Notes: a model not told the origin generated them from the sequence alone. A stretch of DNA of 64,000 nucleotides from Sphingomonas sanguinis (GCF_019297835.1 NZ_CP079203.1:3221001-3285000), one strand, 5' to 3'. Shown: positions 38,166 through 47,078, numbered from the stretch's first letter. Program-made: numbers and translations.

Positions 38166-38524
38166 GCGGTTTCGTCGGCGTTAAATGTACTTGGTTGATT
38201 GTCCTATTTACTGGTTGTTGATGCGTGTTCGGCCGCTTTGGAACTAGGATAGACGGCCAGAATTGGCTCTGACATCGGGTGAGGCTGGGGGCAGCCTTAT
38301 CAAGAATGAGATGAGATCAACCTCTGAAGGTCTTCCGTACGGGGCGTCCAAGCTGCTACTTTGGCTTGTCCGAGCGGTCGGTCCGCTCCCCTGAACAAAG
38401 GGCGGATTCTGGGCAGCGGGCGAGAGCGTCGGAATGACCGGATGTGCTTCTCAATCTAAATTGGTTCAGCAGCACGGCACCGCAAGTATGGCCGCAGGGC
38501 GCATGTTACCCATTCTCATCTTTT
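38166..38524. other. Gene-poor, lower-GC intergenic stretch
   Basis: A 359-bp gap between the cytochrome b561 gene and the alpha/beta hydrolase gene (their 3' ends). It is visibly richer in A and T than its neighbours and holds none of the repeat families. No convincing ORF, tRNA or terminator was seen. It marks the left edge of the accessory-looking part of the window. Confidence 0.5.
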
Positions 38525-39181
38525 TCAGCTTTGCAGCCAGTCCCGCAAAAGCTGGGTGACTTCGCCGGGGCGTTCCAGCGGGGCCAGATGCCCACAGTTG
38601 CGGATTTCGTGGAAATGCGAACCGGGAATATGGTCGGATAATTCGCGTGCGTCGGAAGGCAGGCAGATGCGGTCATGCTCGCCGACCGCCACCAGCGTCG
38701 GCACGCGCACGGCGGCGATAGCGGAGCTGATATCCGGCCGGGCCAGCATGGCCCGCTGCTGGCGCTCGAAGACGGCTGCGCCGACGCGTTCGGCCATTGC
38801 CTGAACGGGGCCGCTGACGATTGGGGTCAGTGTCGGGTCGGCATGGGGCGCGGTGGCGAGCAGTCCCTGCTCGGCGACGGTGCGCGGGCGCATCCGCATC
38901 GACGCGCGGGTGCCGAACAGCGCCACCCGCTGCACCCGCTCGGGGGCCTGGCGGATGATCTCCAGTGCGACATAGCCGCCCAGGCTGACCCCGGCGACCG
39001 TGAAGCGCGGCGGCGCATGCGCCAGCACGCGCGCCGCCATCGCCTCCAGCGTATCGTCGACGGTGAGGTCCCCCAGCATCGGGTGGGTGATGTCGCTGAG
39101 GTCGACTATCTGTCGGGCCCAGAGCTGTCCGTCGCATCCCATGGCGGGCAGCAAGACGAGGGGCGGCGCGTTGCGGATCAT
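38525..39181 (-). CDS. Alpha/beta hydrolase
   Basis: Hydrolase of 218 residues. The nucleophile elbow is FTVAGVSLGGYVALEI (GxSxG with Ser), the acid is in VAVGEHDRICLPSDA, and the histidine in EIRNCGHLAPLERPGEV. The oxyanion region is LVLLPAMGCDGQLW. It resembles the MhpC-like esterase group; the substrate is unknown. It follows the TerC-like gene on the same strand by 33 bp. Confidence 0.88.
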   Translation of the reverse strand: MIRNAPPLVLLPAMGCDGQLWARQIVDLSDITHPMLGDLTVDDTLEAMAARVLAHAPPRFTVAGVSLGGYVALEIIRQAPERVQRVALFGTRASMRMRPRTVAEQGLLATAPHADPTLTPIVSGPVQAMAERVGAAVFERQQRAMLARPDISSAIAAVRVPTLVAVGEHDRICLPSDARELSDHIPGSHFHEIRNCGHLAPLERPGEVTQLLRDWLQS

Positions 39182-39214
39182 AGCTGTCCTCCGAGAATGA
39201 AGTGGGTGAAAGCG

Positions 39215-39862
39215 TCAGGCGAACAGGGTCAGGAGGCCGCGTGCCGGGTCGGTCAGGCCTTCCCAGATCATCTTGCCCGCGACCCACAGGATGACGAGCA
39301 GCCCGACATAGGCAAGCCAGCGATAACGCTCGATCACCCGCGCCAGCACATTGGCGGCAAGGCCCATCAAGGCGACCGACAGGATCAGGCCGATGGCGAG
39401 GATGCCGGGATGGTCGCGCGCCGCGCCCGCGACCGCCAGGACATTGTCGAGGCTCATCGAGATGTCGGCGACCGCCACCGCCCAGGCGGCGGCCCAGAAG
39501 CGGCGCAGGGCCTGTTCGGTCAGAGGATCGTCTTCCGCCGCACCGCCGCGCAGCTCGCGCCACATCTTCCAGGCGACCCAGACCAGCAGCAACCCGCCCG
39601 CCAGCACCAGCCCGACGATCTTGAGCAACTGCGTGACCACCAGCGCGAAGCCGATGCGCAGGACGAGTGCGGCAACCACGCCAACCAGGATCACCTTGCG
39701 CCGCATCGCCGGGGGCAACCCGGCCGCCAGCGCGCCGACGACGATGGCGTTGTCGGCGGCCAGCAACACGTCGATCATGACGACCTGGGCAAAGGCGGCG
39801 AGCGCGGTAGGCGTCCCGATCGCGGCGAAGTCGGCGACGATATGCTGCCAGAGCGTTGCCAT
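39215..39862 (-). CDS. TerC/YjbE-family integral membrane protein
   Basis: Membrane protein of 215 residues with about seven helices. Two intramembrane acidic patches typical of TerC are visible, VMIDVLLAADNAIVVGALA and VAVADISMSLDNVLAVAGA (xDNxxV motifs), which are thought to bind metal ions such as Mn2+. The YjbE subgroup is uncharacterised in alphaproteobacteria. It starts four bases after the CitMHS gene, so it may be part of the same transcript. Confidence 0.9.
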   Translation of the reverse strand: MATLWQHIVADFAAIGTPTALAAFAQVVMIDVLLAADNAIVVGALAAGLPPAMRRKVILVGVVAALVLRIGFALVVTQLLKIVGLVLAGGLLLVWVAWKMWRELRGGAAEDDPLTEQALRRFWAAAWAVAVADISMSLDNVLAVAGAARDHPGILAIGLILSVALMGLAANVLARVIERYRWLAYVGLLVILWVAGKMIWEGLTDPARGLLTLFA

Positions 39863-39866
39863 CGGA

Positions 39867-41168
39867 TCAGCCCACCAGCGGGAAGGCGAGCACCGCCATC
39901 CCGACCAGCGTCATGACCACGCACACCACGGCGGCCGGGACCAGCGTGAAGCGCTGGTGATCCGCCAGATCGATGCCCGCCAGGCTGACCAGCAGATAGG
40001 TCGACGGGACCAGCGGGCTGAGCAGATGGACCGGCTGGCCCATCAGCGAGGCACGCGCGATCGCCATCGGCGACACGCCGTAATGCGCGCCCGCCTCGGC
40101 CAGGATCGGCAGCATTCCGAAATAAAAGGCGTCGTTCGAGATGAAGAAGGTGAAGGGCAGGCTGAGCGCGGCGGTGATCGGCGCCATGTACGGCCCCAGC
40201 ACCGGCGGGATGAAGCCGACGACTTCTTTGCTCATCGCCTCGACCATGCCGGTGCCCGACAGGATGCCGGTGAAGATACCGGCGGCGAAGATCAGCGATA
40301 CGACCGACAGGACGTTACCGGCATGGGCGGCGATCCGCTCCTTCTGCTCGGCCACCTGCGGATAGTTGACGATCATGGCGATAGCGAAGGCCAGCATCAT
40401 CAGCACCGACAGCGGCAGGATGCCCGAGACCAGACCGGCGATCAGCGCCAGCGTCAGCGCGCCGTTGAACCAGCGAAGGTGCGGGCGGCGCGCCTCCGGG
40501 AATTGCGACACGGCCATGCCGGTGAAGGCGGTCGGTTCGTTGGCCTTCACATGGCCGATGCGGCGACGCTCCTTGCGACCGAACCAGATCGCCAGACCGA
40601 TCAGGAAGGCGAGGCCCGCAATCATGCCGGGGATCAGCGGCAGGAACAGCGTCGCGGGATCGAGCTTCAGCGCGCTGGCGGCGCGGGCGGTCGGACCACC
40701 CCAGGGCGTCAGGTTCATGATGCCGCTAGTGGTCATGAGTAGGCAGCACAGGTACAGCCGGTTCATGTCGTACCGCTTATAGAGCGGCAGCAGCGCGGCG
40801 ATGGTGATGATGTAGGTCGTCGACCCGTCGCCATCGAGGCTGACGAGCGCGCACAATACCACCGTGCCGATCAGGATCGCCAGCGGATCGCCGTGCACGA
40901 CCCGCAACAGCCGGTTGACCAGCGGATCGAACAACCCGGTATCGGTCATGATCGAGAAGAACAGGATGGCGAAGAGCAGCATCACGCCGGTCGGCGCGAG
41001 GTTCTTGATGCCGTCGATCATCATGTCGCCCAGGCCGGAAGCGAAACCGGCGATCAGGGCGAAGGCGGTGGGCACGACGATCAGCGCGACGAGCGGGGTC
41101 ATCCGCTTCGTCATGATAAGCGTCATGAAGGTGGCGACCATCAGGAAGCCAAGCAGGGCAAGATCCAT
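39867..41168 (-). CDS. CitMHS-family citrate:H+ (metal-citrate) symporter
   Basis: Inner-membrane transporter of 433 residues with about 12 helices, from the CitMHS family, whose members import citrate bound to Mg2+ or Ca2+ with protons. Typical pieces include FAILFFSIMTDTGLFDPLVN, SLDGDGSTTYIITIAALLPL, TPWGGPTARAASALKLD and FFISNDAFYFGMLP. It lies 34 bp downstream of the porin gene and next to a TctD/TctE-like pair, which supports tricarboxylate as substrate. Confidence 0.92.
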   Translation of the reverse strand: MDLALLGFLMVATFMTLIMTKRMTPLVALIVVPTAFALIAGFASGLGDMMIDGIKNLAPTGVMLLFAILFFSIMTDTGLFDPLVNRLLRVVHGDPLAILIGTVVLCALVSLDGDGSTTYIITIAALLPLYKRYDMNRLYLCCLLMTTSGIMNLTPWGGPTARAASALKLDPATLFLPLIPGMIAGLAFLIGLAIWFGRKERRRIGHVKANEPTAFTGMAVSQFPEARRPHLRWFNGALTLALIAGLVSGILPLSVLMMLAFAIAMIVNYPQVAEQKERIAAHAGNVLSVVSLIFAAGIFTGILSGTGMVEAMSKEVVGFIPPVLGPYMAPITAALSLPFTFFISNDAFYFGMLPILAEAGAHYGVSPMAIARASLMGQPVHLLSPLVPSTYLLVSLAGIDLADHQRFTLVPAAVVCVVMTLVGMAVLAFPLVG

Positions 41169-41202
41169 CGAAGGATGCTCCGTGAAAGGAGAAATGGGGT
41201 GT

Positions 41203-42693
41203 TTAGAAGGTGACGGCGATGCGGGTGCCGATCGTCTCGCCGCTGTCGGGGCCGGTATAGGTCCCTGCGCGATTGTCGGTGTCCCAATGGACCCAGTTGA
41301 ACTGGAGCCGGGTGAAGCTGTTGAGATACCAGTTCACGCCTGCCGTCGCGGCCCAGCCGCGCCCGCCGGTCAAGAGGCTGGTGTAATCGAGGTTCTCGTA
41401 GCGTGCGGTGAGTTCGATCGCGCCCGGTCCGCCCTCGAAGATCGGCTTTAGGACACGCGGCTGGCCGAAGCTGCCGAGGCGGGGGTTGTACGGCGGCAGG
41501 TCGCCGGTGACGAACCAGCCGCCCGACAGGCTCCATGCCTTGCTGAGGAAATCGGGACGTCCGCCGGTCAGGCGCGCACGGCGCTCGCCCGCCTCGGCCA
41601 TGACCCAGACCGGGCCGACATAGCCGCCCAGCTCCGCGCCGTAACCCGTGGTGCTGCGCCCGCCCAGCAGCGCGCCGGTCGACACGCGCAGCGCGCCGTT
41701 GAAGCGGCCGCCGATCACCGTGTTGCGGGTCAGCGTGGTCGCGTTGGCGGACAGCGCCTCGTCGAAGCCCCAGAGGCCGACATGCAGGACCGAATGGTCG
41801 CTCTTGATCGGGTTCCAGTGCGCGCGGCCCAGCACCGTGCGGCTGTCATTGCCGCCCTGGTTGCCGTCGATCCGGTCGCCGGTCAGCGTCAACGAGGCGT
41901 GGCCGGTCTTCCAGAATAGGCGCGGCATGATGCCGACGCCGTAGAAGCCGCGTTGTGGGATGATCGCGGTGGAAACGACGGTGCGCTCCATGAACGGCGT
42001 CGAGTCCGATCCCGTTGAACCCTCGAACCCGCGATCGTTGAACAGATGCCCGGCGCGCAGGTCGTAATCCAGACCCGGCCGGATGCGGTTGCGCCAGCCG
42101 ATAAAGGCGGTGACGATATCGACGTCATTCTCGGAGAAGTCGGTCTCGAACTGATAGAAGAAGTGCGTGCCGACCCCGCCTTCCAGACCAAGGCGCAGCG
42201 CACGCATGCCGGTCGTGGTGATGTTGCGCCCGTCATAGGCCGATCCGAAGGTGGAGCTGACATCGGTCAGGATGCGGCCGCGCGGCTTGAAGGTGTAGAT
42301 GCCGTCGGCCGAGTGGAAGACGGGCAGACCCGCGCCCCATTCGGTGGTGACCCCCGCCGCATTGGCCTGGCGTGCCTGCGCGACGTCGCGCTCGGCGGGG
42401 CCGGGGGGCACCAGCTGCGGCGCGAAGGGGCGGGTGACGGTATCGCGGCCGATCGTGTCGCTTTGCGCCAGTTGCGGCGCGGGCGGGGTAGTCGGGGCAG
42501 GGGCGGTGACCGGAGCGGGCGCGGCGGCGGTCGTACCCTCCAGCCGGTCTAGCCGGGCGCGCAGGGTCGCGATCTCCGCGGCCTGCTGGCGGACCAGCGC
42601 GGCGAGGTCGTCGTTGCTCGGCGTCTGGGCGAGCGCGGGGGTGGCGGCCAACAGGGCGACCAGCGCGGTGGCGGTTCGGATCGGGGTCATCAT
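41203..42693 (-). CDS. OprO/OprP-like porin
   Basis: Outer-membrane porin of 496 residues in the phosphate-selective porin O/P family. It has a signal peptide (ATALVALLAATPALAQ), a short coiled-coil (LAALVRQQAAEIATLRARLDR, 21 aa region) and then beta-strand-rich sequence ending in the aromatic-type terminus IAVTF. I use ATG 42693, which overlaps the binding-protein stop (ATGATGA). In this context it probably passes citrate or metal-citrate into the periplasm instead of phosphate, an inference from its neighbours. Confidence 0.88.
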   Translation of the reverse strand: MMTPIRTATALVALLAATPALAQTPSNDDLAALVRQQAAEIATLRARLDRLEGTTAAAPAPVTAPAPTTPPAPQLAQSDTIGRDTVTRPFAPQLVPPGPAERDVAQARQANAAGVTTEWGAGLPVFHSADGIYTFKPRGRILTDVSSTFGSAYDGRNITTTGMRALRLGLEGGVGTHFFYQFETDFSENDVDIVTAFIGWRNRIRPGLDYDLRAGHLFNDRGFEGSTGSDSTPFMERTVVSTAIIPQRGFYGVGIMPRLFWKTGHASLTLTGDRIDGNQGGNDSRTVLGRAHWNPIKSDHSVLHVGLWGFDEALSANATTLTRNTVIGGRFNGALRVSTGALLGGRSTTGYGAELGGYVGPVWVMAEAGERRARLTGGRPDFLSKAWSLSGGWFVTGDLPPYNPRLGSFGQPRVLKPIFEGGPGAIELTARYENLDYTSLLTGGRGWAATAGVNWYLNSFTRLQFNWVHWDTDNRAGTYTGPDSGETIGTRIAVTF

Positions 42694-43766
42694 TTGGGGG
42701 CCTCTTGAGCAAGAGTGGCGCGCCAGTCGGCCAGGAAGCGGCGGCGCTTGATCGTGTCGAGATTGACGAGAAGTTGCGGCCCGACGCGGATCGGGCGCTG
42801 CTGTTCGGCGGACAGGCGGGGTGCACGGACATCGGCGCGCACCGGCAGCAGCCATTGCCGGGCGAGCAGCGTCTGCCCGGTGCGCGACAGCAGGAAGTCG
42901 AGGAACAGCCGCGCCGCCGCCGGATGCCGGGCATCGCGGGCGATGAAGGCGACGCGCGAGGCGATGATCGTATAGTCGCGCGGAAAGACCACCCGGATGT
43001 TCGGGTCGCGCATCGCACGGGTCAGTGCGTAGGGGCCGACGACATTATAGGCGATGGCGATCTGCCCCGCCGACACCGCGTCCAGCATCGGCTCGGTGGT
43101 GCGCGACAGCATCGGCCGGGTCGCCGCGATCGCCTGCACCAGCGAGCGGGTGTCGCGGGTGATCGCATGATCCTCGGTCAGGTAGAGATAACCGACATTG
43201 GACCGGGCGGGGTCGTAGGTGGCGACCTTGCCCGTCAGCGCGCCGCGACGGGTGCGGAGCAGTTGCTCGAACGCCTCGTGCGTGCGCGGCACCTGTCCGG
43301 CGGGGATCAGACGGCGATTGACGACGAAGGCGACCGGCTCGGCGGTGACGCCGTACCCCATATTCTTCCACACCGCCGTGGCGGGGAGTGCGGGCTTTTC
43401 GGGGCTGAGATAGCCTTGCGCATAGCCGTCGTTGATCAGCTTGGCCTGGAGGTCCATCGCCGACGACCAGACTAGGTCGGCCCCTGGTGCCTTGCCCCGC
43501 GCCTCGGCGACGACGCGGTCATAGATGGTGCTCGATTCCAGATCGTCGTAGCGTACCTGGACGCCGGGATAGGTGCGGCGAAAGGCGGCGATCAGCGGTT
43601 GCATCGCGGCGGTGTCGGCATTGCCATAGACACGCACCTCACGCTCGCCGCGCGCGTCGGCGACCAGAGTGTCATAGGAGCGGGGGTAACCGGTCGGGCG
43701 CTGCGCATCGGCGCGAGCGGGCACGACGGCACCCAGCATCAGCATCGATAGAATTACCATTCGCAT
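42690..43766 (-). CDS. Orphan ABC-type periplasmic substrate-binding protein
   Basis: Exported protein of 358 residues with signal peptide (ILSMLMLGAVVPARADA). The fold pattern, REVRVYGNADTAAMQPLIAA then YDDLESSTIYDRVV, GADLVWSSAMDLQAKLINDG and VNRRLIPAGQVPRTHEAFE, matches the AfuA/Fe3+-type group II binding proteins. No ABC permease or ATPase gene is in the window. It is the first gene of the porin-CitMHS unit and is divergent from a TctD/TctE-like pair, so it may present ligand to the sensor kinase or to the transporter; this is inference. Confidence 0.86.
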   Translation of the reverse strand: MRMVILSMLMLGAVVPARADAQRPTGYPRSYDTLVADARGEREVRVYGNADTAAMQPLIAAFRRTYPGVQVRYDDLESSTIYDRVVAEARGKAPGADLVWSSAMDLQAKLINDGYAQGYLSPEKPALPATAVWKNMGYGVTAEPVAFVVNRRLIPAGQVPRTHEAFEQLLRTRRGALTGKVATYDPARSNVGYLYLTEDHAITRDTRSLVQAIAATRPMLSRTTEPMLDAVSAGQIAIAYNVVGPYALTRAMRDPNIRVVFPRDYTIIASRVAFIARDARHPAAARLFLDFLLSRTGQTLLARQWLLPVRADVRAPRLSAEQQRPIRVGPQLLVNLDTIKRRRFLADWRATLAQEAPK

Positions 43767-43866
43767 CGTTCAGGTCCTCTCGCTTCCCGCCTCTGAGTTC
43801 GGGTAAGCTCAATGCCATGGATTATCCCGGCAAGCTGTCATCCGCCTTTCACGGAGGGCCTGCGTC

Positions 43867-44532
43867 ATGCGGATTCTGATCGTCGAGGATGATGCGGCGC
43901 TGGCTCGCGGGATCGTCGCGCTGCTCCGCGCGGCGGGCCATGCGGTCGATCATGTCGCAACCGGCGAGGACGCGCTGATGGTCGCGGCGGACGAGGCCTA
44001 TGCACTCGTCGTCCTGGATGTCGGGTTGCCGGATATCGACGGTTTTTCGGTGCTCCAGACGCTGCGGCGGCAGGGCAACCGGGTGCCGGTGATGATGCTG
44101 ACCGCGCGCGATGCGCTGGACGACCGGGTGCGCGGGCTGGATCTGGGCGCGGACGATTATCTGCGCAAGCCCTTCGCGCCGGAGGAATTGGAGGCGCGCA
44201 TCCGGGCGCTGGGGCGGCGGCGCGGCGGCGATCCGACGCCCGAGCTGGTGGTCGGGGCCCTGGTCCTCGATCGTTCGCGCGGCGCCGCGCGGGTGGGGGA
44301 GCGACCGCTCGACCTGCGTCGCCGCGAATGGGCGGTGCTCGATGCGCTGGCCACCCGCGCGGGGCAGATCGTGCCGCGCGAGACGCTGCAGTCCGAGGTG
44401 TTCGGCTATGACGAGCCGGTCGGCCCCAACGCGATCGAGGTGAACATCACGCGGCTGCGCGGCAAGCTGGCCCCCGACGGTCCGGCGATCCGCACCGTGC
44501 GCGGGGTCGGCTATATGCTCGATGCCCATTAA
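43867..44532 (+). CDS. Response regulator, OmpR family (TctD-like)
   Basis: Response regulator of 221 residues. The receiver has the acidic pair in LIVEDDAALARGI, phospho-acceptor Asp in ALVVLDVGLPDIDGF, Thr/Lys at MMLTARDAL and DYLRKPFAPEELEAR. The C-terminal winged helix is LRRREWAVLDALATRAGQIV with KLAPDGPAIRTVRGVGYML. It overlaps its kinase gene by 11 bp. It probably controls the divergent binding-protein, porin and CitMHS genes, with targets in the 100-bp gap 43767-43866. Confidence 0.93.
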   Translation: MRILIVEDDAALARGIVALLRAAGHAVDHVATGEDALMVAADEAYALVVLDVGLPDIDGFSVLQTLRRQGNRVPVMMLTARDALDDRVRGLDLGADDYLRKPFAPEELEARIRALGRRRGGDPTPELVVGALVLDRSRGAARVGERPLDLRRREWAVLDALATRAGQIVPRETLQSEVFGYDEPVGPNAIEVNITRLRGKLAPDGPAIRTVRGVGYMLDAH

Positions 44533-45985
44533 GCCGCCGCGCGGGCGTGCCGTAGCGCTGCGCACCCGGCTGCTTGCCGCGATGCTGGCGCCGATGCTGG
44601 CGATCGCGGTGCTGCTGGGGCTGGCGGGGGCGACGCTGATCGCCGATGTCGTCCGCCGGACCAACGACCGCGTGCTCGGCGGTGCGCTGGGCGCGGTGGC
44701 CGAGACGGTGCAGGTAGAGCGCGGCGAAGTGACGCTGGATCTGCCCGCCGCCGCCTTCGGGATGCTGGAGAATAGCGAGCGCGACAATGTCTATTACCGG
44801 ATCGCGGTGGGCGGGCGTCTGCTGACCGGCTATGCCGATCTGTCCGCGCCGAACATCGCCGAACTGGCGCTCGACACGCCGCGCTTCCGCTTCGCGCGCT
44901 ACCGCGACCAGGATATCCGTATCGCCGAGGTGCGCCGCGCGCTGCCGCGGATCGACGCGCCGGTGATCGTGCAGGTCGCCGAGACGCTGGACGGCCGCCG
45001 TGCGCTGCAACGGCGGCTGGTGATCGCGCTGCTGTTGGGCGAGTTGCTGCTGGTGGGCGTGGCCATGCTGCTGATCCGCCCGGCGCTCGCCTGGAGCCTG
45101 CGGCCGCTGGCGGGGCTGCGCGGGGCGGTGGCGGCGCGGGACACGCGCGCGACGCCGGATTTGTCGCCGCTCGACACCGGGCCGCTGCCGGTCGAACTTC
45201 GCCCGCTCGCCGATGCGTTCAACCATCTGCTCGCCCGGCTGGACAGTGCGACGGCAGGCATGCGGCGCTTTACTGCCGATGCCTCGCACCAGATGCGCAC
45301 GCCACTGGCGGTCCTGAAGGTGCAGGTGGCGCTGGCCCGGCGTGGCAGCCCGACCGCGCTGGGCGAGATCACCGCCGCCGCCGACCGGCTGGAGCATCTG
45401 GTGACGCAGTTGCTGGCGCTGGCTCGGGCGGAAGAGGCGGGCATCGCGCCACCGCGCGAGCGGGTCGACCTGCGCGAAGTGGCGGTCGCCGTCATCAATC
45501 GCCGGATCGCGCAGGCGATCGACGCGGGGGTGGAAATCCATCTCGATGCGCCCGCTGACATCGCGATTGCCAGCCACCGCACGCTGGTATTCGAAATCCT
45601 CTCCAACCTGATCGACAATGCGATCCGTTATAATCGTCGCGGCGGCCAGGTGATGCTGACCATTTCATGTGAAGAAGGGGAGGCCGTTAGGATCGTGGTG
45701 GCTGATGACGGGCCTGGTTTGCCCGATGCCGAACTAGTCCGTTTGGGCGAGCGCTTCACCCGTCTTTCAAGCGCACGCGATAGCGAGGGAAGTGGCCTCG
45801 GCCTCGCTATCGTCCGTTCTGCGGCGTCGCGGCTTAATGCGTCGCTGGATATCGTCAGTACCCGACCCGGACTGCGCATCACGCTACGCTTTGAACCTGC
45901 AGCTGCAATAGCAAGAGTTGGCTTCGCGGAATTAAATGGACCCGCAGGGCCCCGCCCAGTTCGGAGCGAACCTGCAGTTCGATGA
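44522..45985 (+). CDS. Sensor histidine kinase, TctE-like (2CSK_N domain)
   Basis: Inner-membrane kinase of 487 residues. Two helices (MLAIAVLLGLAGATLIADVV and LLLGELLLVGVAMLLIRPAL) flank a periplasmic 2CSK_N sensor domain with ENSERDNVYYRIAVGGRLL. HAMP-like linker, H-box DASHQMRTPLAVLKVQ, N-box NLIDNAIRYNRRGG, G1 ADDGPGLPDAEL and G2 GSGLGLAIVRSA follow. The last 25 residues (from AAAIARVG) go past the usual kinase end, and the final 330 bp have lower GC and different codon use than the rest, just where IS remnants begin. Tricarboxylate sensing is inferred from TctE relatives. Confidence 0.9.
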   Translation: MPIKPPRGRAVALRTRLLAAMLAPMLAIAVLLGLAGATLIADVVRRTNDRVLGGALGAVAETVQVERGEVTLDLPAAAFGMLENSERDNVYYRIAVGGRLLTGYADLSAPNIAELALDTPRFRFARYRDQDIRIAEVRRALPRIDAPVIVQVAETLDGRRALQRRLVIALLLGELLLVGVAMLLIRPALAWSLRPLAGLRGAVAARDTRATPDLSPLDTGPLPVELRPLADAFNHLLARLDSATAGMRRFTADASHQMRTPLAVLKVQVALARRGSPTALGEITAAADRLEHLVTQLLALARAEEAGIAPPRERVDLREVAVAVINRRIAQAIDAGVEIHLDAPADIAIASHRTLVFEILSNLIDNAIRYNRRGGQVMLTISCEEGEAVRIVVADDGPGLPDAELVRLGERFTRLSSARDSEGSGLGLAIVRSAASRLNASLDIVSTRPGLRITLRFEPAAAIARVGFAELNGPAGPRPVRSEPAVR

Positions 45986-46119
45986 ATGGGTGTCGGATGT
46001 TGGAAGGTAGTCTGAACGGCTCGAAGTGGGTCACAGGGCCTAGCCCACTGGCAGGCGATGCGTAGCGTCCGCTGCCTGACTGGCGTTGGAGCGCTCGTCG
46101 TGAACGATGACGATGCTGT

Positions 46120-46560
46120 CTGGAGCAAATTCGGATCAGTCGGCATCGTACCGGCAGCGGTACGGATGGCGCGGTACCGATGGCGCGGTTCAGGTCGTCG
46201 CGGGTGCGGGCGGCGGCTTTGCGCAGGAGCGCCTTAAGCTTGGCGAAGGCGTTTTCAATCGGGTTCAAGTCAGGCGAGTAAGGCGGAAGGAAAAGCAGCC
46301 GTGCCTCCCTTGCCTCGATCGCCATGCGTGCCACGACGCTCTCGCGGGCGGGCAGGTTGTCGAGGGTCACGACGTCGCCGGGCTTCAGCGTCGGGCGCGT
46401 GCGCCTATGTCCGTGGCGCGCCAAGAAAAGCCATAGCGTCGATACCGCCACCGCGATCCCCTCGGCGGCCAGCGCCGCGCGCCACTCGGCAAGGGTGATA
46501 TCGGGAGCCGCCTCGTACAGCGCTGATATACGCGCCGCCTTGGCCTCGTTGCGATTGAGC
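46120..46560 (-). mobile_element. IS630-family transposase remnant, internally deleted
   Basis: Read on the minus strand: NRNEAKAARISALYEAAPDI, then LAEWRAALAAEGIAVAVSTL, then an abrupt join from HGHR to TRPTLKPGDVVTLDNLPARE, then LFLPPYSPDLNPIENAFAKL and KALLRKAAARTRDDLNRAIG. These are the helix-turn-helix end and the last two DDE motif regions of IS630 transposases, with about 100 residues (including the first catalytic Asp) missing. A 14-bp tandem duplication at 46158-46185 disrupts the C-terminus. Not functional. Confidence 0.85.
46158..46185. repeat. 14-bp tandem duplication in the IS630 remnant
   Basis: CGGTACGGATGGCG at 46158-46171 is followed directly by CGGTACCGATGGCG (one mismatch). 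The length is not a multiple of three and shifts the transposase frame. Confidence 0.8.
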
Positions 46561-46599
46561 GCATGTCACCTCCCTCGGCTTGGCCATGGGCTTTCCCTG

Positions 46600-46762
46600 A
46601 TCGCGCTGAAGTGCTGCCGCCGCACGATCGCCGCGCTTGCATGCCTCACGCCGTATCCCTGTCCTCACCGCCATGCGCGACAGGATACGCGCCAAGGATA
46701 AGGCGCCAAAGACCATCCTCATCGCCCTGATCCGAAAGCGACAGCCTATCGCACTCGCATGA
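46600..46762 (+). mobile_element. IS110-family transposase C-terminal remnant
   Basis: On the plus strand, CRRTIAALACL and, after a frame change, ASRRIPVLTAMRDRIRAKDK then APKTILIALIRKR up to a stop at 46760-46762. This matches the C-terminal Transposase_20 pattern of IS110 elements (RR.LYMAAL..RHNPVL.AF..RL...GK.PK..L.A..RKL). At least one frameshift and loss of the N-terminal DEDD domain are evident. Confidence 0.55.
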
Positions 46763-47078
46763 TCATCACAGTGGCCCCCGAGGGGGGACGTGGTGGTAAG
46801 TACCCCACCTTCAATCTGAGCTGTTCCATCCAGGTGATTGTACTGGTCAAGCGGCGGTTTGAGTGACTCCGTCCATCGATCTGAGAGTACCGGCCGCCAC
46901 CGAGCATATTTCCTCCATGCCGGAGTGCTACGGATGCTGGCGACGGCGATCTCATGCTCCTCGTGAGGCGTTCGAGGTTCGCTCTCACAATCTCGTCACA
47001 TCGAGGTTCGAGGATCGCCCGTTATCACGCTCGCCGCCTAAAGCTCATCCAATACAAAGACTTGGCGTGGTTTTGTTT

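Larger units (their letters stand above)
45986..47078. other. IS-remnant region without intact gene
   Basis: About 1.1 kb of lower-GC DNA between the kinase and a DUF6508-like gene. It holds a decayed IS630-type transposase on minus (about 46120-46560), an IS110-type C-terminal fragment on plus (about 46600-46762), and a part (46763-47078) where I see no gene. Confidence 0.7.

Noticed and set aside
38675..39916. Plus-strand ORF of 413 codons
   Set aside because: Antisense to the alpha/beta hydrolase and TerC-like genes, both of which have clear motifs.
44447..45577. Minus-strand ORF of 376 codons
   Set aside because: Antisense to the sensor kinase; rich in Arg/His/Gln as shadow frames are.
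46746..46988. Minus-strand ORF of 80 codons after the IS110 fragment
   Set aside because: No recognisable domain or ribosome site; it lies in decayed IS-flanking DNA and is likely chance.
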